A DNA stretch of 64,000 bases, taken from the NCBI GenBank assembly GCA_026874595.1, contig CM049307.1, forward strand, positions 23,537,079 through 23,601,078. Direction: 5' to 3'. The first letter of the stretch is position 1. Every line of letters begins with the position of its first letter. Under the pieces are notes generated by a model. That model was not told the DNA's origin and ran no database searches. It worked only from the letters and a program-made list of their open reading frames with translations. The stretch comes from Sipunculus nudus (Eukaryota; Annelida; Sipuncula; Golfingiida; Sipunculidae). Shown here in pieces: positions 25,915 to 37,832 of the stretch. The position numbers and the translations under genes were made by a program.

Positions 25915-26291
25915 ATTTTTTTTAAATTTTTTTTATACACGCTTAACTAAGTATTACCTATGTACATCTGCAGAATTCCAGCCTGGTTTTGGCCTCAGTG
26001 ACAGGGTCATATACGCGATAATTTTGCGTCACCCAGGCTTGGTGTATCACACCCCTGGGGCCTGGGTGTGTGTCATCCCACTGCTGGGTCATAACACTGA
26101 GGAACCCCCAAAAGGCATCCTTGTTTGTGAGTGAAACACCACTGTTGGGTACAGTCTCACCATTAAGCCTGCAGATGGCTCACCCTGGGTGAGAGCCGAC
26201 CGTAAAAAATCTCACCGCCTTGGCTAAGATTCAAACTCACAATCTCCCAGCTTTGAGCCCTGTACTCTACCCCTAAGCCACAGAAGCTGGT
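25915..26291 (-). mobile_element. tRNA-derived SINE, full length
   Basis: On the minus strand the element starts with a tRNA-like head. The A-box is TGGCTTAGGGGTAGAGTAC and the B-box is GAGTTTGAATC, with a spacing typical of a pol III internal promoter. A tRNA-unrelated body of about 250 bp follows and then an A-rich tail (seen as T runs at 25915-25935 on the plus strand). Perfect 13-bp direct repeats AAGACATTAGTCC flank it on both sides, which shows LINE-type retroposition and suggests a fairly recent insertion. The acceptor stem is no longer paired, so it is not a functional tRNA gene. The body family is not recognised. It contains paired CCCAGG/CCTGGG segments. Confidence 0.85.
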
Positions 26292-26304
26292 AAGACATTA
26301 GTCC
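26292..26304. repeat. Target-site duplication, right copy
   Basis: AAGACATTAGTCC, 13 of 13 identical to the copy at 25902-25914. Confidence 0.85.
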
Positions 26305-27056
26305 TGGTTAATATATTGAAGTGAATTGTACAAATGTGCCTGTTGTTTGTCTGTGTTACCGGTAGTCTGTATAATTTTATAAAAAGTTCATTTTCATATG
26401 TTTAAGCTTAAGGATACTGCTCTTTTTGACATGTTTAGTTTATTCACTTCATGAACAAATGTTACTGACACTTCTGTCTTTCAACAGCCTTTTTATAAAC
26501 AGTTGAAGTCTTGGAAACATGAATCATTAGTTCATCACTTCATCTGCAAATGTCCCAGCAACGTGTTTGCGTCTGTCTATATATAAACAGTTTAAGAGGC
26601 TTCAAAGACACTATTTTCTAAAAATATAACTTACTGGGATGTATTTGTCCTGCCTCTGGTGATTTCATCAGGCAGTAAAAACAGGTTCTGTTTTAAATAT
26701 TCAATACATTTCAAGACACTGCTTTTTCAAGATATAAAGTGTAATACAAAATCCTAAGTACATATCTCCAAGTTGATTGTGTCTCCATCATATAATCACC
26801 ATGTGTTAATTCAAAGACAGGGCTTTTAATAATTAACCAGGTACCCATGTAATCAGAAGTACACCTTGACCCTGAATCTTGTAGCATATCTGCCATGTAC
26901 TTCATAAATGTTGAATTAAAAAGGACAGATCACATGAAGCTGATGACATGGAGGTTTATTACCATGGGGAACACTTCATTCTGCTGCCTGTCTGCAAGAA
27001 AATGATATTGACATTTGCTAATGTACACCGGCTTTCTGACATTATCATCTGCTGCT

Positions 27057-27070
27057 GTTTCCATGGCAAC
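27057..27070. promoter_or_regulatory. X-box-like palindrome
   Basis: GTTTCCATGGCAAC differs from the RFX X-box consensus at one position. It lies just outside the 2.08-kb inverted-repeat element. Function is unknown. Confidence 0.2.
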
Positions 27071-27154
27071 CAGACATCCAGGTGGAATTAAAGGTCACCT
27101 TGTACAGGAAATATCATGATAATCAAGACCAGATTCGACTGGACTGCCACTATA

Positions 27155-29236
27155 CCGTAAATCCTGTTTTTATCGCCGCACGTCTATTTATAGCCGCATC
27201 ATGAGTTTGCAAGGTCTCTCAAAGGAGCTCCCCCTAAGGTCCGAATATCCAAAACCCCCCTTAAAGGCCGCACCCTGACTTTGCCTCTGGACTGAGGGTA
27301 GCGATAATCAGCTGCAAGTAGCAAAATAAATCACGACATAGCTTGCTTTAATGAAGATTGGAATAAAAAAGTATATATTACAGAGGTTAAATATGTTGCC
27401 GGGTTACGTATTTTAAATAAATTTAACGTTAGAGATAGGGACAAAATATCTGTATGTCACAAACGACTTTTGCATGGACGAGAAGGCATTTATCAGAAAA
27501 GGAAAGATTCCCCGAATGATCATTTCATTTGTACTGTGGTTACGAAAAATGTTTCTTGTATGTATCAAAAACGCTTCTTTGCATGTACGTGCAATTGTCA
27601 AAGACCATTATATGAACACTGAAATGAGGTTTATACAATTATCTATTGATGCAAAAAACCACAATACTAACCATGATTAGGCACAGTCACGCAGGAGCGC
27701 TCATGGGGCGACATGATGGTTAAGACTGCTGAAACTGTCATATTATTAACCTGCACTAACTTAATCAAGACACGTGGTATGAATATAAAAATTAAAATGT
27801 AGAACCTTGAAATGTACATCTTTCTTGCGGTATAGAACTTGTTATAAAAAATCTTGGTAATTATCACCAAATAATACGTTTAAAACCCCCTGCTGTAACA
27901 CACAGCTGCCCACTTTGCACGGAAATAAACGCTTACATTAAACTCATTTGCGGCATTATTTAGCAACGTTTATTTGTTAAGAATGTTAAATGAATAAACA
28001 GCTGACATCTTAAAGAGTCGAATAATAGTTGACTACTGTTTTTCATATCAAATTTGAGTGCCGCCATGTGCATAAACCCCCCAGTCTTCTGCTAGGAATA
28101 TATTTCGAACGGCTGTACGTGTTGGGTGGTAAACAGAACAGCCAACTATTCCGTCCCAGCGTGCCATGCGCAAACACCGACTTAACAAGATGACAGCCAC
28201 AGGGAAACTATCTTCTTGAAAAAAAAACTTTTTTTTTACCTTAACTGGCCACTTCAATTTCACTTTAAAATCATGTTTTCACGCGTCATGTTTCCTGTGC
28301 ATTCTTATCTCGATAAGGTACCAGTTATTTTGATATTTAGTTCACCGGACTGGCGATATTTTATAACGCACCAGCAAGTTGGGACATGGAGCGATGTATC
28401 AACGTACAATGTGACAATGACAATACCAAGGTAACTGATATGAAAATGATTCGAATCTTCCGAGTAATTCAAGAAAATTGACTTTTCATCATAGATTAAG
28501 ATTTCAAAATTTTACTTTAAGAATAAAAACATACATTGACTTCAAAAGTACAAGTAGAATATATTTTTATCCAAAATATTATGGAAAATCAGTTGCAAAA
28601 ACAGAATACGACACAGCATATGAGGCCTATAAAATCTGTTTATTCAGCAAATTCCATCGGCCGTGGTGACATGTTCTACCATTTATATCCACAAGCGGGT
28701 TTCCCCTCTAACAATATTAAAATACAGACCAAATATCCGTGAAAATATGTCGTATAAAAAAACAATGATTAACCAGAAGTAAACAACATTGAATCTGAGG
28801 CAAACCGGCTCCGTCAAAGTTATGAACGGTTGAACAGTAATACCGAAATTGTCCAACAGACGTCACCACAAGTCTTCACCATGAATAATCTCATTCATTT
28901 TAATCTCGATATCAATGTTTTTATTGTTCAATGTTTCGTTTAAAGTAATAATTTGTATTCAAATAATTATTATATTTCATATGAACTATATTATATTTTA
29001 TATGATAGACTATACAAATAAAACAAAAATTCTTTAACTACAAAGAGTATTCCCTCTAAAGTGTTTGATCTCCTATTATCGCCCAAAGTCAAGCCTTGTC
29101 CAGGAGAGTGTCCTTCTCACAGTTCATTTCGGTTAAACCATCTATTTAAGGCCGCATCCCAAGTTCAGAAAAAATGTCGAGATTTTCGATTTTGAGTTTG
29201 TTATTATGGCCGCGGCAATAAAAACAGGATTTACGG
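27155..29236. mobile_element. 2.08-kb DNA transposon-like element with terminal inverted repeats
   Basis: The left end begins CCGTAAATCCTGTTTTTAT and the right end is its reverse complement. The two match at 24 of 25 terminal bases. TA lies directly outside both ends (27153-27154 and 29237-29238), consistent with a TA target duplication as in Tc1/mariner/pogo-type elements. Subterminal motifs such as TATTTA(T/A)(A/G)GCCGCAT occur near both ends. The interior is richer in CpG than the host intron, suggesting a young insertion. No transposase is readable: the longest frames are about 70 codons with no DDE signature. It therefore appears non-autonomous or eroded inside. The superfamily is inferred from the TA only. 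Confidence 0.8.
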
Positions 29237-30109
29237 TAGTTCACTGTTTGGCACAAGCTTCAAATATATAAAACATTTTACATCTTTCCATACATTATCA
29301 GTTCTCATTACTGTATTTCTGTTTTAATACTGTGGTTTGAAGAAGGAACTAAAAATCATGAAAAAGTGATTGATTTTTTTGTTTCACTGAGATTATATAC
29401 TGAACCAATACCCTTGAACATGATGCCACTGGCATCAGATACCAAAGTATCAAGTAAATACACAACAAACAAACATTTATTTACTTGATTATTGCCTACC
29501 CTGCTTTCAAGCAGCATGAATTATAATGCACCATGAGAACAAGTGATAAGGAACTTTGAAGAAACCAAGAAACAAGTCCATATCTGATATATCACTGTCA
29601 ATATGACAAACTGTCAATGTCACTTAGTCAGCATATGTCATTCTTTTTTAAATTAACTAGATTATATAACCTTTGATATATATATATACATGTTGAAAGA
29701 GCTGATAACATAACAGACCCTGTTCCTATCTTTATAAATGTTAGCTGCTGCCTTTTTAATGATTAACCTGACAAAGCTGCATTATGATACTCAGCTCTGC
29801 AGTGCCTGTGGTATCGACCCGCGCCTTCTCATTCCATCATCTTTTCTATCACAGCAGCTGTTAAATTTCTTATTAATATCTACACAGTAAATACACTGAC
29901 TAACGTCCAACAGGAAGACTGAAAACACTGACAACCTACTGCGAACTAAAATCTGTAGTCTATCAACCTATATATATGGTTTATACATATATTTTATATG
30001 ATATTACATATGGAAAATTCTGTCTATAGGCCAGAACCTAATCTTAAACTTACTGAGATGTTAATTAATTAAAGCATATGCTGCTGGCAACCTGTCGCAT
30101 CTTTAAATG

Positions 30110-30560
30110 TTATGATCAAGCCCCACCCAGTACAAGCCGGAATTGACCCAAAATTCATCGGAATCCAAAAGAACTGCACGATCGGTTCATAATCCTATAG
30201 ACACCACCTGTCACCACTGTACAAAAAGCCAATACAAAGCTGGCTCTTTGGGTGTTTTTTATAAACATACAGACAACAACATATACAAACACACACACGG
30301 AGGACCAGCAGTTTATTATGTGTACAACCTGTTTAGACTTTTGGGCACCCGTCTTGGCGGCTGGCGTTCCAGGGCTAGAGTTCTCCATCGTGTTAGGGAG
30401 GATTCATCCTCCTCCTCATCTAGTTGATCATCAACATAATCGGTCAGACTATCAGCGCTCTTGAGATCGTAGCTGGTAGGCCCTTTGAGGCCTGTAGGTG
30501 TCCTATCACTGCATAGGCCTACATTTTCCCAGCTGAACTGCTGCCAGGTTCGGTGGACTG
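30110..30560. promoter_or_regulatory. CpG-rich patch around a candidate first exon
   Basis: About 14 CpG dinucleotides occur in 450 bp (CACGATCGG, CCCGTCTTGGCGGCTGGCG, CAGCGCTC and others), far above adjoining intron sequence. It could be an alternative ankyrin promoter read to the left. The patch also holds longer overlapping open frames on both strands, with an acidic segment on the minus strand, which I read as side effects of composition. Confidence 0.35.
30329..30388 (-). CDS. Candidate alternative first coding exon of ankyrin (20 residues)
   Basis: On the minus strand ATGGAGAACTCTAGC opens a 60-bp segment that ends TCTAAACAG|GTTGTA in phase 0. The peptide MENSSPGTPAAKTGAQKSKQ would run straight into SDGNASF from 6924-7025. 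It looks like known ankyrin N-termini: short, Ser/Pro/Ala-rich, turning basic just before the SD motif. An in-frame TGA lies six codons upstream, so the start is fixed. It sits in a sharp CpG-rich patch. The donor is moderate, GTTGTA after CAG. An alternative is that another overlapping minus-strand frame through 30316-30582 is the real one, but that frame leaves the donor in phase 2, which does not fit the ankyrin exon. Confidence 0.45.
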
Positions 30561-33500
30561 TCTCACCAGTATAAACCAGCAATTATCAGACTCTCTCTGG
30601 AGAGGCCACTGAACATGCTTCTCTACCGATTGCCACTCTAATAATATATGAACCATTCACGTAAGCACCTGCGACACAACAACACGTGATAGGGGGCTTA
30701 GGGAGCTTAACATTGGGTGCTTGAATCTGATGTTTCCTGCTGCTGCAGAAGCAAGAGCAAGAAAAAAACATTAATTAAATATCAGATAAAATAAATGTAC
30801 TACAGGGAGCAATATGATTGTTGTTCCCAGAGGTGCCCAGGCCTGGAGTAGATAATGAATGCTAGCAACCATACCGGCTCCGCATTGATTTTCTGCCGGA
30901 GCCAGGCTGCAGCTCACGGGAGATGCATAAGTTATTCATTTTGAACCTGGTTCCCTTATGCCTCCTGCCCTATGCTCCACCATTATGACTCATATTTAGT
31001 ATTAAAATGCGATCACCTGAAAACCACTGCCATCCAGTACAACCCAAAGGCCATGTCTCTAAATATTTTTTCAACTGATCACAATATTATGGTCTCAGTT
31101 TAATGCCATTAACATCTTTTATGATGATGTTCAGGTGGCATCATCATCAGACCACCCAATACATATAATTTATAAAATGAGTTCCATGAACAGGTGATGA
31201 TCAAGAGTGGCAAAATGGTTTAATTTTATCCTGCTGATGGCAACCAAATCATCTACATGATTAATCAATGAACTGATATTGTTGATCTTCCTCAATTTTA
31301 CTTGTTTTGTTTTTTTACATAATGCTCAAAGCTCAGTTAATCAGCTTCAAGTTTTATATCAGCCATTTAGTGTCAACAGTTAACCTGAATAACTTGTTGT
31401 GGTAATTTTCTCCCACAGACTGAATTCTTTAACCAGGAAAATTAAATCCCCATACAGATCTGAATATTTTAGGCAATGAAACCATATTTTTGTTAACAAA
31501 AATGTTCAGTTGCCAATTAGCCACCTGAAGCTCAGTCCTGTATATGTACCTATACTTAAGCCTGGAGCTTCTGTCATCTTTCATCCTTATATTGCACAAC
31601 CTGTTGGCCAGTAACACTAGAAATTTAAGATTATTAATGATATTACATCATTACACAATGATATTCCATATATTTACTATAAATGAATATGGACTTTTTA
31701 TCATAAGGAATGATGTATATTTTTTAGTTCCAACCTGACCGTCAAATTGTAGCTAAACATGTCTCATTCAGTATCCTGTGAAAATTATTTTATTTAATAT
31801 CTGAAAGTATATTAGACTCTTAGGGGAAACAAATCTATATATATCAAACTTCCATGTACACATTATCCTGTTTTAAGCAGAAATATGTACATATATGTTG
31901 TGTTCTTTTCACAGATAAGTACAACACTGCACTGGTATGCTGTGCCAGTTTAAATTTCATGATCACTTTGACATTACATTTGAAAGCTTGAATCTAAGTT
32001 TTAATTTTGTACTGATCAACTTTTGAAATAAATAAATTATCAGACAATTTTGTGGGGGAAAGGGTGGAATATGAAAAATTTATTCAATGATTCCACAAAT
32101 GCATGCTGTATCTGAATTCAATTTCTAATTTCAAAGCTAATTCCACAAAAAAATAATGAATTTTGAGTTAATAATACAAGCAACTGATCACTAAAATTCT
32201 GAACATAAAGCTATAGAGACCTTTCCTCTCTACCCTTAATAGCTAACCCCTTACAGGCCTAACTAACCTCTAAGTGCAGGGATAGCTACAATAGCCCAAC
32301 CTGAGTGTGCCTGAGGGCTTTTTAACCCATAAACCCTGTGTTTCTAACTAGCCAACAAAATATCCTGTGGTTGTGTGCAGGTACAGCCAGCACAGGTATC
32401 CTGGTGAGTGACCTAAACATGAGGGATGCCTCAATGCTCTCCTGATATTTAGGACACTCCATGTCACTTGTAAACAACTGTCCTACACACACCCTGAGTA
32501 TCGTCATAACCTTTGATGCAGCTTATCAATAACACACAGGGAATAGCTGTAGTAGTATAAGAAGACACTGCTGCTTTAATTAACAAAAATACTGATAATT
32601 CTTGTAGGATGTCATATTTACAAAGGTACATAAAATATACAGATACTATAATATATACAGTGGGAAAGAGGGGGACAATGATGCTGGTTATGACTGATGC
32701 TGGATACAACTTACTAGATTTTTTACATGACCTACACAGTTGCTCTGACTAATATTTTTTAGCTCCAGCCTGCCCTGTCTTATTCTATCCTTACCTGCCA
32801 TGACAGAGTTTATCTCAGTTTTCAAAGTTCTCCCCTATTCTATAATTTCTTGTCTTCTCGCTACCTTTTTGAGTATGATTTAAAATTTAAAGCAAAGTTT
32901 TCATTTTTACAAAAAACAACATATCTCACACCTGGCAATATCTGCCTATATATAATGCATGACTTCCATCTTATAGCATTTTGGTTTCCAAAACTGACAA
33001 GACTTGTCTCAGCACTTGTTTCCACACTGACTAGCACAGGCAATGACAGGCTTGCCTGTCTTAAACAGCCTGAAATTCAAATTAGAATAATTCCACACTT
33101 AAGGATTAAATATCAGAGTAAAGATATTTTTTGTTTGGAATATAGCACTGAACATGTTTACATTATAATTTTGTAAACATACACTGACCAAGAACACATT
33201 CAATATGGTCACTGTGTGAGCAGTGTTTTGCCTGTATATTAACACAGGTATGATAACACATCATACTTCTCATAATTTTTCTTTTAATATATGCTGCATG
33301 ACTACAACTGGCATTACCAGTCTTTTTATTTACTTCATACAGCTATCATACCAGGATCTATTAACTCCTCCAAAGAGGTTATTTTTTCACGGTGTTTCTG
33401 TTGATCTGTCAGAGAATAAATAAACTGCTACCCAAACTGCCACAAAACTGTTAGGAAGGTGGGACATGGCCCAGGGCAGAGCCCCACAACAAATAAGTTT

Positions 33501-33618
33501 ATAAATCTGGACAAAGAGGTCTCTCTAGGATTATATGCCTTGATGAAAGTATAATAAGGAGAGTACCAGTCTAGTTTACATAAGCATTCATATTTATAAA
33601 TCAATGCCATGCTTAGAC

Positions 33619-33652
33619 TGAGAGAGAGAGAGAGAGACAAACAGAGAGAGAC
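33619..33652. repeat. (GA)n microsatellite
   Basis: GAGAGAGAGA with one interruption (CAAACA). A simple repeat. Confidence 0.9.
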
Positions 33653-35726
33653 GCATTTAGTTACACTTAATTGCTGAGTACAGAAACTACTCACTAACCT
33701 GCTGACAATGTTGATAACTCGGGTACCGGTACAAGTTAAACCAAACTTCTTTAACCAGTAGTGTCTTCTGATAGCTATTCATCATAGTTGTAAAATGTTT
33801 ATTTGTGTTTTGGAAAAAACCTCCAGTGCTGGTCGCAGGCACATCTGTCATACAATTTTCTAATTATATCCTTAACAGAGCTGTCTTGTCTCGTTACACC
33901 AGCCACCAGATGGTTCTATGTTAACAAAGACTGTAAGTACAAGCTGGAATAGAGATAGAGCTAATCGGCACCAAAATGCTGAGTTTTATCTTATGAAGTA
34001 AATTAATTGAGCCCTGTGGCTGATTCAATTTAACATGCCCATGCCAAAAAGGATGTAATGAAGAGAAATAGGGACCCATGGCCAAATTAGTGTGAAATAC
34101 CAACGCTGAATACAGACCAAAGATATTTCATCATTTCTCAGATAACTGAGCTAACATAGCCAGCATATAGCTACAATATCAGTCCCATTATACATATATA
34201 CACACAGCAAATACAGGTCTGCATTGGTAATATTTCCTGCATATACATATACATCTGAAACAATTAACAGTTACTTCTTCAGAAATTGGTTTCATTTAGT
34301 GTCTTTATCAATTCATGGTAATAGATATATTTACTCTTGAGGCTTTAACTATGATGATTTTTTTATCTATCTAACCTACACATCAATGGAAATGAATCTG
34401 GCAATAATCCCAGTACTAGGCTGATTGCCAGATAATTTACATTACAATGACACACAATACTATATACTACACCAACCTTAAAATAGGCCTGACCTACTCG
34501 AGGGTGCCAGGATATCATGTGCACCTTTGGCTTCTTCCTGTAAAGTCCTGACATGATCTGACACGCGTTATGTTATCATGTAGAATCTGATCTCACAGTT
34601 GTATGTCATCTACATTTGTTAAATTTATAGTTTATTTCATTTTTTTTTTCATGGTTACTGACACTATCATCTGGAATGTGGGCATGGATAAACAGGACTC
34701 CCCTATCCCATCAGACATATGTGAAAACATGTCACTGAAACTGATTTTGAAAGCAATATTTATCATATGCTGCAAAATTTGTAGGTTGGAATACAGAGTG
34801 TGAGCAAACAGCTGTGGCCGCACTATTTTTTGACTGATTGCAAAATGTATATTAAATAGCATTCTGTGGATACATCCACACAAATCATTTAAGCCTTAAA
34901 CATGCACCATATCTGTGGTTAGAATTTTAAACTGGCTTGGTTTATTTGAAATTCCTCTACTCTAAATACTTATTTATTGGTTAAATTTAATTTCTATATT
35001 TATGCAAGTATCATTTCATATTATGATGTAAGAAGTTCATCAACTGTGTAATCCCTCATCATCTGATGATTCAGATTTTCTGTGTAATATGCAGTGACAT
35101 GTATTGTCTTCATCAAAGGTTCAAAGCTGTTCTGTTGTGGGTTTTTTAACAGCTTGAATCACTGCAGGTGACTCATTCCTAGAGTGATGGGAAAAGAACC
35201 TTTTATCAAATGTGTTCTACATGCAACTGCGCCGTATGTTCTTAAGTTATAACTCCCTATTTACTAGCAGAATCTGCATGTCTATTGATGCCTTCTGTTC
35301 AGAGACACCTTCCACAACAACTTTGCAACTTATTTGATATACCTGGATACAGACAGATAAAACTACAAAATCAACCTTGAAATCTGAATTCAAGAAGATA
35401 GCAACATCACCAGAGAGATAAGATAATAAATTATATTCCTACTTAAATGACTTAAAAAATAAAAGAACCACCCTGAGAGGGATAAAGCAATTAAAAGTTC
35501 AATAAATCAAAGTGTGATATATCTACTACCTTTCTCATAAAGGCTACTGTTCTCAGCCAATGTGCACAGGGACATGAAACTTAAAATAGTGAACCACCAG
35601 TCACTTCATTTATCATGAGATCATAATGTACGCAATTCAGCATGAGGATCAAACTATGATTTGCAAGTTATGGCCATGTTATGCCTCAAGGTCTGGAATG
35701 GGCAAGGGATCGGCAAGTGGACAAAC

Positions 35727-35855
35727 CTTAGGAGGTGGTGGTGGTTCGTGTATAGGTTCTCGTATTTCTATATGGTGAGGCCGTAAGGGTCGTTCCAGGT
35801 GACGCTGTCCCTCCAACACCTGGTGGGCAGTGGTGGGAGCGAAGATGGTGGTCAT
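35727..35855 (-). CDS. Candidate alternative first coding exon of ankyrin (43 residues)
   Basis: On the minus strand a 129-bp open segment starts ATGACCACCATCTTCGC and ends CCTCCTAAG|GTTTGT in phase 0. The 43 residues begin MTTIFAPTTAHQVLEGQRHL and end HEPPPPPK. They join in frame to SDGNASF at 6924-7025, like the main first exon, which also ends in Lys. An in-frame TGA lies nine codons upstream of the ATG, and no other start intervenes. The exon lies in the most CpG-rich patch of the intron apart from transposons, as expected for a promoter-proximal exon. The donor is non-consensus at +3 and +4. No domain is recognised; variable ankyrin N-termini usually have none. Of the intronic candidates this is the best supported. 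Confidence 0.55.
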
Positions 35856-36170
35856 CCCGACGAAGCGACAGAATGCTGGCGTTCACCACTTAAGTCCTGT
35901 TTATGGCAGTAGCAGTCCTGTTCCCCAGCAGATCAATAAGGATGGCTGGCCCTGTCATGTTTGCTCACAAAATGGAGGCCCTTCATTCTGCCACATTGAT
36001 CTAGGGCATTTCTTGTGATCGGCCACCTTAATACCACCGGTGACACGTCCACAGTGAAATGCGTCTGTATGGAGACTGGTGGTGTGCAGCAGTACTGTCA
36101 GCCCGGCTGTCCCCAGTACTGACTTGTCACTCATGCACTCCAATCAGCATGCAACGGTGCTGTGTAGCAA
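35856..36170 (-). promoter_or_regulatory. CpG-rich patch upstream of the 35.7-kb exon
   Basis: CpG stays high beyond the ATG (CCCGACGAAGCGACA at the boundary, then GATCGGCC, ACCGGTGACACGTCC, GCGTCTG). The patch would be the 5' untranslated region and promoter of the alternative transcript. A second open frame here (start at 36143) reaches a weak donor AAG|GTGGCC in phase 0 at about 36029. I consider that less likely than the exon at 35727-35855. Confidence 0.35.
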
Positions 36171-36869
36171 TTATTCATGCCTTCATGACTGGTGGTGGAG
36201 TTCTAAGGCTGGGTTCTCAGACAAGCTGGAGCCAGCCAGCCTTCAGACTTCTGAAAATGGCAGTTTGCTCCACAGGAAAGCATGTAAAGGCTATTGTCCA
36301 GCCAGACAATCACTTCTAGCCTAAGTCGATTATTATCCTGAGCAACATAAAAATGTCCTCCATCATCCAACCATCAATGAACATGGACATTCATTCAGTC
36401 CCTCAGCAGGATCTAATTAGCCAAGGGCTTTAGTATACAGACTGATCAGCTGGCTAATCATTGTCTAGTTCATTGACCAATACTAATGCAAATGTTAGTC
36501 ACTGCAGGGATATTATGTGTGCACATATAAAATATGCAAGTAAGGTGTGTGTTTGTGTGTGTCACGCATGCAGAGGAACCTCCCATCATCGACATCACAA
36601 AACTTCAGGTATCCTATGAATTATCTGATACAGTTTTTCTCTCATAATAAAAAAAAAAAATCAGAACTGTACAGCAGATCTGATCAAACATTTATAATGA
36701 ATCAAAATTTATTCATAAAATTTAATAAAGCAAGTTACAGTGGCAGTTTGTTCAGTATAAATCAAGTTGAATGACTTATGCTTGCCAAAAACTCTGTATC
36801 CAGGGTAGTTGAAATCATTTCAGAACCATCTTCCATATTTAACAAAGCTAATTATGGGGAAAAAAATTG

Positions 36870-36883
36870 GTTTCCATGGTAAC
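36870..36883. promoter_or_regulatory. X-box-like palindrome
   Basis: GTTTCCATGGTAAC, one mismatch to the RFX consensus. It lies about 1 kb upstream of the candidate 35.7-kb exon. Confidence 0.2.
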
Positions 36884-37633
36884 TGTTGCCTGTACATATA
36901 AACATTCATAATCCACCAGTTAAGCACTTGGTTTTTATAGCCGTAATTAGCATTCCGGTAGATGCCACAAACCAGAGATGTTTGCACCCACTGTAAAATT
37001 GTCAGATGCGCTTCATGTACAAAAAGACTCAAGCCATCAATATGTAATCACAGGGGTGAGGGGCTGTAGTCAGGCATTATCACACCAGACAATATACAAT
37101 AACAGTACTTTGCTCATGATATGAAATACACAATATGATACAATGGGCACAAAATTAATGCCTGACCCCCGAAATGGCAGGTAATTTTCTCAGGGGTCCA
37201 GTAAATGTCATCTAGGAACTGGAAATCTTTTTCTGGCTTTTTTTTTTGACAAATCATGTTACTCTAACGAAAAGACAAGCAAGGGGTTCTGCCTGAAGGC
37301 TGGTGACAGTTGTAATGTTACCCATAACAAGAATACGCCTCCCTTAAGATCACTTGTTCCTTAAATAGAATATTTCCATATATGGATATGACATTGCATG
37401 GTAACCAATGATGAAGAAAAGTCATTTGCATACAGAGTCATAGACTGATAGCATACTCCCACTCCTCTGGGCCAATCGGTTTGTTTTCCCCCTGAGAGAA
37501 GTAGATAAACAACTTTGAACAAACAACCATGTGGGGTCAGGTGGAATTCTGTGGGGTATGGAAAATTTTTGGGGTGCCGGACCCCATTTCAGATAAAAAA
37601 GTTATTTCATGTCCTGCCTTGATACACAGAAGG

Positions 37634-37832
37634 TACATGGGAACCTCTCCTAGTGGGCACCTCCATAAAGTGGGCCCCTTCATACAGTTGATAGTTTCTG
37701 ACAATCTTATATTTCTCTACCTTATTAATGTTATTTATGTTAGGGTCATGACCTCCATACTGTGGGAAACTCTAGAAAGCAGGTAGTTTGGACCAGTCCC
37801 ATGGGTGCCCACATTATAGAGGATTCAATGTA
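37634..37832. mobile_element. 199-bp MITE, pogo/Tigger-like ends
   Basis: The left end, TACATGGGAACCTCTCCTAG, and the reverse complement of the right end, TACATTGAATCCTCTATAAT, continue together into GTGGGCACC. Such ends, TACA..GAACCTCT..., are typical of pogo/Tigger elements inserted at TA. The interior of about 140 bp has no open frame. It is a short non-autonomous copy. Confidence 0.65.

Larger units (their letters stand above)
25620..26600. repeat. Old tandem repeat of about 120 bp, interrupted by a SINE
   Basis: Diverged copies of a motif like CAGTCCATGTTTTAAAATGCTTC ... AAGACATT begin near 25623, 25747 and 25866, a spacing of about 119-124 bp. Related fragments (for example AAGAGGCTTCAAAGACACT near 26590) continue after the SINE. 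The copies are weak enough that the limits are approximate. Confidence 0.4.

Noticed and set aside
26205-26285. Possible genuine tRNA gene
   Set aside because: A- and B-box are present but the acceptor stem does not pair, and the region continues into a SINE body with tail and target duplications.
30316-30582. 88-codon minus-strand frame with an acidic segment (DYVDDQLDEEEDESS)
   Set aside because: It looks protein-like, but its reading phase at the donor is 2, which does not fit the ankyrin exon, and no family is recognised. It overlaps the better-fitting 20-codon frame.
36029-36143. Another phase-0 ATG-to-AAG|GT unit (starts MECMSDKS)
   Set aside because: The donor GTGGCC is poor and a better exon lies just downstream at 35727-35855.
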